From JASUTC01 sp964604305 (GTDB lineage Bacteria; Thermotogota; Thermotogae; MWEM01): a DNA stretch of 64,000 bases. Positions 60,693 through 64,000 of this stretch are shown here, one piece after another. The stretch covers positions 10,800-74,799 of the forward strand of contig CAZRYM010000003.1 of the NCBI GenBank assembly GCA_964604305.1, written 5' to 3'. How positions within the stretch are numbered: position 1 is the first letter of the stretch; each line of letters starts with the position of its first letter. The position numbers and the translations under genes were made by a program. The notes beneath the pieces are model-generated. The model searched no databases. It was not told the DNA's origin and worked only from the letters and a program-made list of their open reading frames with translations.

Positions 60693-62138
60693 ATGGAGAA
60701 AAAAGAAAGACTTACTGGTACTTCCGGAAGTCCGGTACCTGATAATCAAACATCTATAACAGCGGGAGAACGTGGTCCTATTTTAATGCAAGACCATTAC
60801 CTCATTGACAAATTGGCTCACTTTAACCGTGAGCGAATTCCTGAACGGGTAGTGCATGCCAAGGCAGCAGGCGCTCACGGTACTCTCACTGTAACTCAGG
60901 ACATCACGAAATATACCAAGGCGAAGATTTTTTCTGAAGTGGGGAAAAAAACCGAGATGTTGGGAAGATTTTCAACTGTTGCTGGAGAAAAGGGATCTGC
61001 GGATACGGTCAGAGATGTCCGGGGTTTTGCTTTAAAATTCTATACGGAAGAAGGAAATTGGGATTTGGTTGGAAACAACACCCCTGTCTTCTTTATTCGT
61101 GATGGTATTAAATTTCCGGATTTCATTCATACACAAAAACGCGATCCTCAGACAAATTGTAAAGATGACACCATGCAGTGGGACTTTTGGTCACAAGTTC
61201 CCGAATCTCTTCATCAGGTGACCATACTGTTTTCTGACCGTGGAATTCCAGCCGGAATTCCTTACATGAACGGTTATGGGAGTCATACCTTCAGCTTTAT
61301 CAATAGTGAAAATGAGAGGTTCTGGGTAAAATTTCATTTCAAGACTCAACAGGGAATTAAAAATCTATCTCCGGAAGAAGCGGATAGACTTGCAGGAGAA
61401 GATCCTGATTATCATACTATGCAACTGTTCAATGTCATCAATAACGGAGCTTTTCCAAGTTGGAAATTATACGTACAAATCATGCCGGAAAAAGAAGCTG
61501 AAACGTACACTTGGAACCCCTTTGACTTAACAAAGGTTTGGCCGCATAAAGATTATCCCTTAATGGAAGTGGGTATTCTGGAATTGAATAAAAATCCACA
61601 AAACTATTTTGTCGAAGTTGAGCAGGCTGCATTTTCTCCTGCAAATGTTGTTCCTGGCATTTCTTTCTCGCCGGATAAAATGCTTCAGGCAAGACTCTTT
61701 GCCTATGCAGACGCACACAGATATCGTCTTGGTACTAATTATGAGAGGTTACCCATTAACCAACCACATGCTGCAAAAGTGAACAATACGTATCAAAGGG
61801 ATGGAAGCATGAGATATGACGATAACGCCGGCGGAGGTCCCAATTATGAACCAAACAGTTTTGGAGGCCCAAGAGAAGATCCGGCATATAAAGAACCCCC
61901 GTTGAAGATTTCAGGGAATGCGGATTATTATGAGCAAAAACGCGGTGTAGATGATGATTACATACAACCTGGCAATCTCTTCAGGTTGATGTCTGCCGAA
62001 CAACAGTCTTATCTCTTCAAAGCTATTGCCGGTAGCCTAAAGAAAGCTCCAAAAGATATTCAAAAACGGATGTTAAAGCATTTTTACAAAGCGGATGATA
62101 ATTATGGCAAGGGAGTTGAAGAGGCTCTTAATCAGTAA
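60693..62138 (+). CDS. katA: Catalase (monofunctional, heme)
   Basis: 481-residue small-subunit (clade 3-like) catalase that dismutates hydrogen peroxide. Catalytic His in VVHAKAAGAHG, Asn in LVGNNTPVFFIRDG, heme-ligand Tyr in FAYADAHRYRLG (usual form FSYxDTQRYRLG), and the N-terminal TGTSGSPVPDNQTS. No signal peptide. GGAGGG precedes the ATG at 60693; the longer frame from 60633 is not supported. A single-gene unit with its own terminator. Confidence 0.97.
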   Translation: MEKKERLTGTSGSPVPDNQTSITAGERGPILMQDHYLIDKLAHFNRERIPERVVHAKAAGAHGTLTVTQDITKYTKAKIFSEVGKKTEMLGRFSTVAGEKGSADTVRDVRGFALKFYTEEGNWDLVGNNTPVFFIRDGIKFPDFIHTQKRDPQTNCKDDTMQWDFWSQVPESLHQVTILFSDRGIPAGIPYMNGYGSHTFSFINSENERFWVKFHFKTQQGIKNLSPEEADRLAGEDPDYHTMQLFNVINNGAFPSWKLYVQIMPEKEAETYTWNPFDLTKVWPHKDYPLMEVGILELNKNPQNYFVEVEQAAFSPANVVPGISFSPDKMLQARLFAYADAHRYRLGTNYERLPINQPHAAKVNNTYQRDGSMRYDDNAGGGPNYEPNSFGGPREDPAYKEPPLKISGNADYYEQKRGVDDDYIQPGNLFRLMSAEQQSYLFKAIAGSLKKAPKDIQKRMLKHFYKADDNYGKGVEEALNQ

Positions 62139-62140
62139 AT

Positions 62141-62176
62141 AAAAAAGGACACATCCGTACGGATGTGTCCTTTTTT
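62141..62176. terminator. Bidirectional terminator after katA
   Basis: A perfect 36-nt palindrome: A-run, GGACACATCCG / CGGATGTGTCC, T-run. It serves katA and the convergent ATPase gene. Confidence 0.92.
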
Positions 62177-62203
62177 ATGTTTTTCATGAATTTTCTGATC
62201 AAT

Positions 62204-63922
62204 TTATAACATCTTCATTTTCAGATTTCGATATCTGTTTATGGCGAACAATAGTTCTTGCTTTCTTACGTATGACAAGTTGCCGGGATGCCTACCCTTG
62301 TATTTTGAAATCTCTTCTAACCCTTTTTCTACAATCAAAGCCATGGCAGTTTCTATGATCTCAACTAAATTTATGGTTTTATCGTGATAATTGTATTTTA
62401 TCCATTCAATCACAGCACCGATAGTGTTTAATTGACTTCTTTCTACTATTTGTTCTATAAATGTCAGGTCAATTTCAGTTTTATTGACGGTAATTTTACT
62501 CTCTGATCGTGTTTTTACTTTCAAACCCTTTTTAGTTTCTTCGATGGAATTGACAATCATCATTCGATTGGAGGAAAGCTGGAAGACATCTTTGGAGTCT
62601 TCAGATGAGAAAGCTTGATTAAAGTATTGTTTTCCAAGTTTTTTTGCCTGTTCAGATACATCAAAAGGCTTGTATTCATCCATCATGATTACAGAATCTG
62701 CAATCTTAAAATATTCTCCTGAACTTCCTGCAACCATAATAGTAGATACACCGTTGTGATCGTATAATCCTCTTGCCTTTTCAACAAAGGGCATAATTGG
62801 TTCCTTGTTTTCTTTTACGAGTTGCTTCATCAATTCATCTCTGAACATGAAATTGGTGGCACAGGTATCCTCATCTATCAGTAAAAGTTTTGTCCCGCTT
62901 TCCAATGCTTCCACAATGTTTGCCGCTTGAGAGGTACTTCCACTTGTGTTATCTGTTGAAAAGGCTTTAGTATCTTTTTTGCCGGGGAGATTATCTATAA
63001 AATGTGATATATCTACCTTTTCTACTCTTCTTCCATCTTCTGCCCTTATTTTAACGGCGTCATCTCTAGTTAAGACATATTCCCTGCCATCTCCCGAAAT
63101 GTGGTTATAAATACCCAGTTCTATAGCATTCAACACAGTGGATTTGCCGTGAAATCCGCCACCTATTATCATATTAATGCCTGCTTTGATGCCTAACCCT
63201 TTAACAGTTGAACCATCAGGCAGTTCAAATTGAGTTTTCATAGAAGAGGGGCTTTCAAAAACCACGACGCCTTCCTTCAAAGGCTTTGATGAAATTCCGC
63301 TTTCCCTTGGTAAAATCGAACCGTCAGCAATAAATGAACAAATCCCCTCCTCTTTCATTTTTCCCCTTATGAATTCTTGGTTTAAAAAGATTTGTATATG
63401 ATTCTGAAGCTTTTTCTGATTAATAGAACGAAAAAACAAAGATTTCTCTACTACTTTTGGTAGGCCAACAAAAAACATGGAAATTGCATTGTCAGCAAGA
63501 ATTCTTCGACCGGATGCCGGTAAACCGATTTCAAGGCGTACCTCAAGAAAAGAGTCATTAACAACACAAGCAGTTCTTTCAAGAACCTCCTGAGCTGGTT
63601 TATCTATGAAAAGATTCCCGCTATTTCCAGTACCACCTGGATTCGTATAATACCTTTTTATGTTATTAAAAAAAACTCTGGTTAGAAAATCGCAAAATGC
63701 GATCTTTTTAGTTTTGGTATTGTAGAGATCGTTCTCAAAGCCAGTTATAATATGTGCAATTCTTACTCTTATTCTTGAAGGAGAGGCGAACGGGTCACCT
63801 TGGACATAATCGATGAATAATGTATAGTCATTGAAATCGTATTGCCCAGCTATTCCCTTATATGCTTTGTACCCTTTACGGTTAATACCGGTTAATTTCT
63901 TTTTAAGACTTTCCAATTCCAT
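62204..63922 (-). CDS. ABC-class ATPase (COG3044-type)
   Basis: 572-residue cytosolic P-loop protein of the 'predicted ATPase of the ABC class' family. Walker A is IGGGFHGKSTVLNAI (about 255-270), Walker B is LLLIDEDTCATNFM, with the DED pair and VAGSSGEYF after it; a linker STSQAANIVEAL stands in the signature position. There are no membrane segments. The biochemical role of the family is unknown. The ATG at 63920-63922 has AAGG 4 nt upstream; the longer frame runs into a terminator. Confidence 0.9.
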   Translation of the reverse strand: MELESLKKKLTGINRKGYKAYKGIAGQYDFNDYTLFIDYVQGDPFASPSRIRVRIAHIITGFENDLYNTKTKKIAFCDFLTRVFFNNIKRYYTNPGGTGNSGNLFIDKPAQEVLERTACVVNDSFLEVRLEIGLPASGRRILADNAISMFFVGLPKVVEKSLFFRSINQKKLQNHIQIFLNQEFIRGKMKEEGICSFIADGSILPRESGISSKPLKEGVVVFESPSSMKTQFELPDGSTVKGLGIKAGINMIIGGGFHGKSTVLNAIELGIYNHISGDGREYVLTRDDAVKIRAEDGRRVEKVDISHFIDNLPGKKDTKAFSTDNTSGSTSQAANIVEALESGTKLLLIDEDTCATNFMFRDELMKQLVKENKEPIMPFVEKARGLYDHNGVSTIMVAGSSGEYFKIADSVIMMDEYKPFDVSEQAKKLGKQYFNQAFSSEDSKDVFQLSSNRMMIVNSIEETKKGLKVKTRSESKITVNKTEIDLTFIEQIVERSQLNTIGAVIEWIKYNYHDKTINLVEIIETAMALIVEKGLEEISKYKGRHPGNLSYVRKQELLFAINRYRNLKMKML

Positions 63923-63943
63923 ACCACCTTTTCTTCCAGGATA

Positions 63944-63985
63944 ACATAAAAAAGGGCATTTTCGAAGAAATCGAAAATGCCCTTT
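63944..63985 (-). terminator. Terminator of a gene beyond the right edge
   Basis: AAAGGGCATTTTCGA / TCGAAAATGCCCTTT, 15-bp perfect stem with a 5-nt loop; T-run on the minus strand. It lies just upstream of the ATPase gene, so it ends the preceding unit or attenuates this one. Confidence 0.82.
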
Positions 63986-64000
63986 AAAAAACAATGCCAG

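Noticed and set aside
1..64000. CRISPR arrays, insertion sequences, prophage or restriction/defence islands
   Set aside because: I looked for regularly spaced repeats, transposases, integrases, terminal repeats and phage genes and saw none; the window appears to be stable core chromosome.

Overview
This window reads as chromosomal core sequence from a low-GC, Gram-positive-type (Firmicutes/Clostridia-like) bacterium with a fermentative, amino-acid-using lifestyle. The basis is the strong GGAGG-type ribosome sites, sigma-A-like promoters, many intrinsic hairpin terminators, frequent TTG/GTG starts, a Na+-translocating decarboxylase beta subunit, a 4Fe-4S ferredoxin, PduL, glutamate dehydrogenase, several peptidases and FeoAB. 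Two oxygen-defence enzymes (glutathione peroxidase, monofunctional catalase) suggest an oxygen-tolerant organism. I see no insertion sequence, prophage, CRISPR array or rRNA. Species-level identity cannot be read from the sequence.

Layout. 1-5.2 kb (minus strand): start of a YhaM-like 3'-5' exoribonuclease (cut by the window edge), alanine racemase, the lone decarboxylase beta subunit, an EamA exporter and an MFS exporter. 5.2-7 kb: an aromatic leader (Phe-Tyr-Tyr-Tyr leader peptide, alternative hairpins and a terminator) followed by DAHP synthase and type II dehydroquinase. 7-15.6 kb: a hybrid histidine kinase with Hpt domain, a secreted SNase-LTD nuclease, gamma-glutamyltransferase, a soluble GAF hybrid kinase and an M18 aminopeptidase. 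15.8-21.6 kb: ferredoxin, valS-rsmI-marR-pduL, rsmG and a small membrane protein. 21.7-26.2 kb: cheW plus two chemoreceptors. 26.7-32.2 kb: TldD/TldE, pyroglutamyl peptidase, a nitrilase-family amidase and glutamate dehydrogenase.

32.4-40.5 kb: a TetR-regulated ABC exporter, then a fused DAK2-DegV protein, an isoprenylcysteine/steroid-reductase-like membrane protein, glutathione peroxidase and a DUF389 protein. 40.5-42.5 kb: a GH13 amylase and its TetR regulator, sharing an operator. 42.5-51.6 kb: a minus-strand run of an FtsA-like ATPase with a repeat-rich tail, a PfkB-family kinase, a CBS protein, MtaB and a class IV aminotransferase, behind a large SWIM-SNF2 helicase. 51.7-55.1 kb: a tandem NifX-like protein with a His-rich linker, then feoA-feoA-feoB. 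55.2-64 kb: exonuclease III, a 32-codon small ORF, tRNA-Met(CAU) and tRNA-Pro(GGG), the aroA-aroC-aroK/B operon (fused last gene), catalase and a COG3044-type ABC-class ATPase.

How it fits together: two transcription units at opposite ends of the window hold six of the seven common aromatic (shikimate) activities; only shikimate dehydrogenase is not seen. The first unit has an attenuator-like leader. Several small regulons can be read from palindromes: the amylase/TetR pair, the ABC-exporter TetR with a matching site at gdh, and palindromes at the starts of the nitrilase, catalase, aro-leader and decarboxylase units. Two genes (rsmG and the SNF2 helicase) and possibly a third (the 7 kb kinase) look as if they begin at AUU codons. 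I found no wholly new multi-gene system. The most interesting items are the aro leader, the AUU starts, the shared operators, the FtsA-like protein and the DAK2-DegV fusion.
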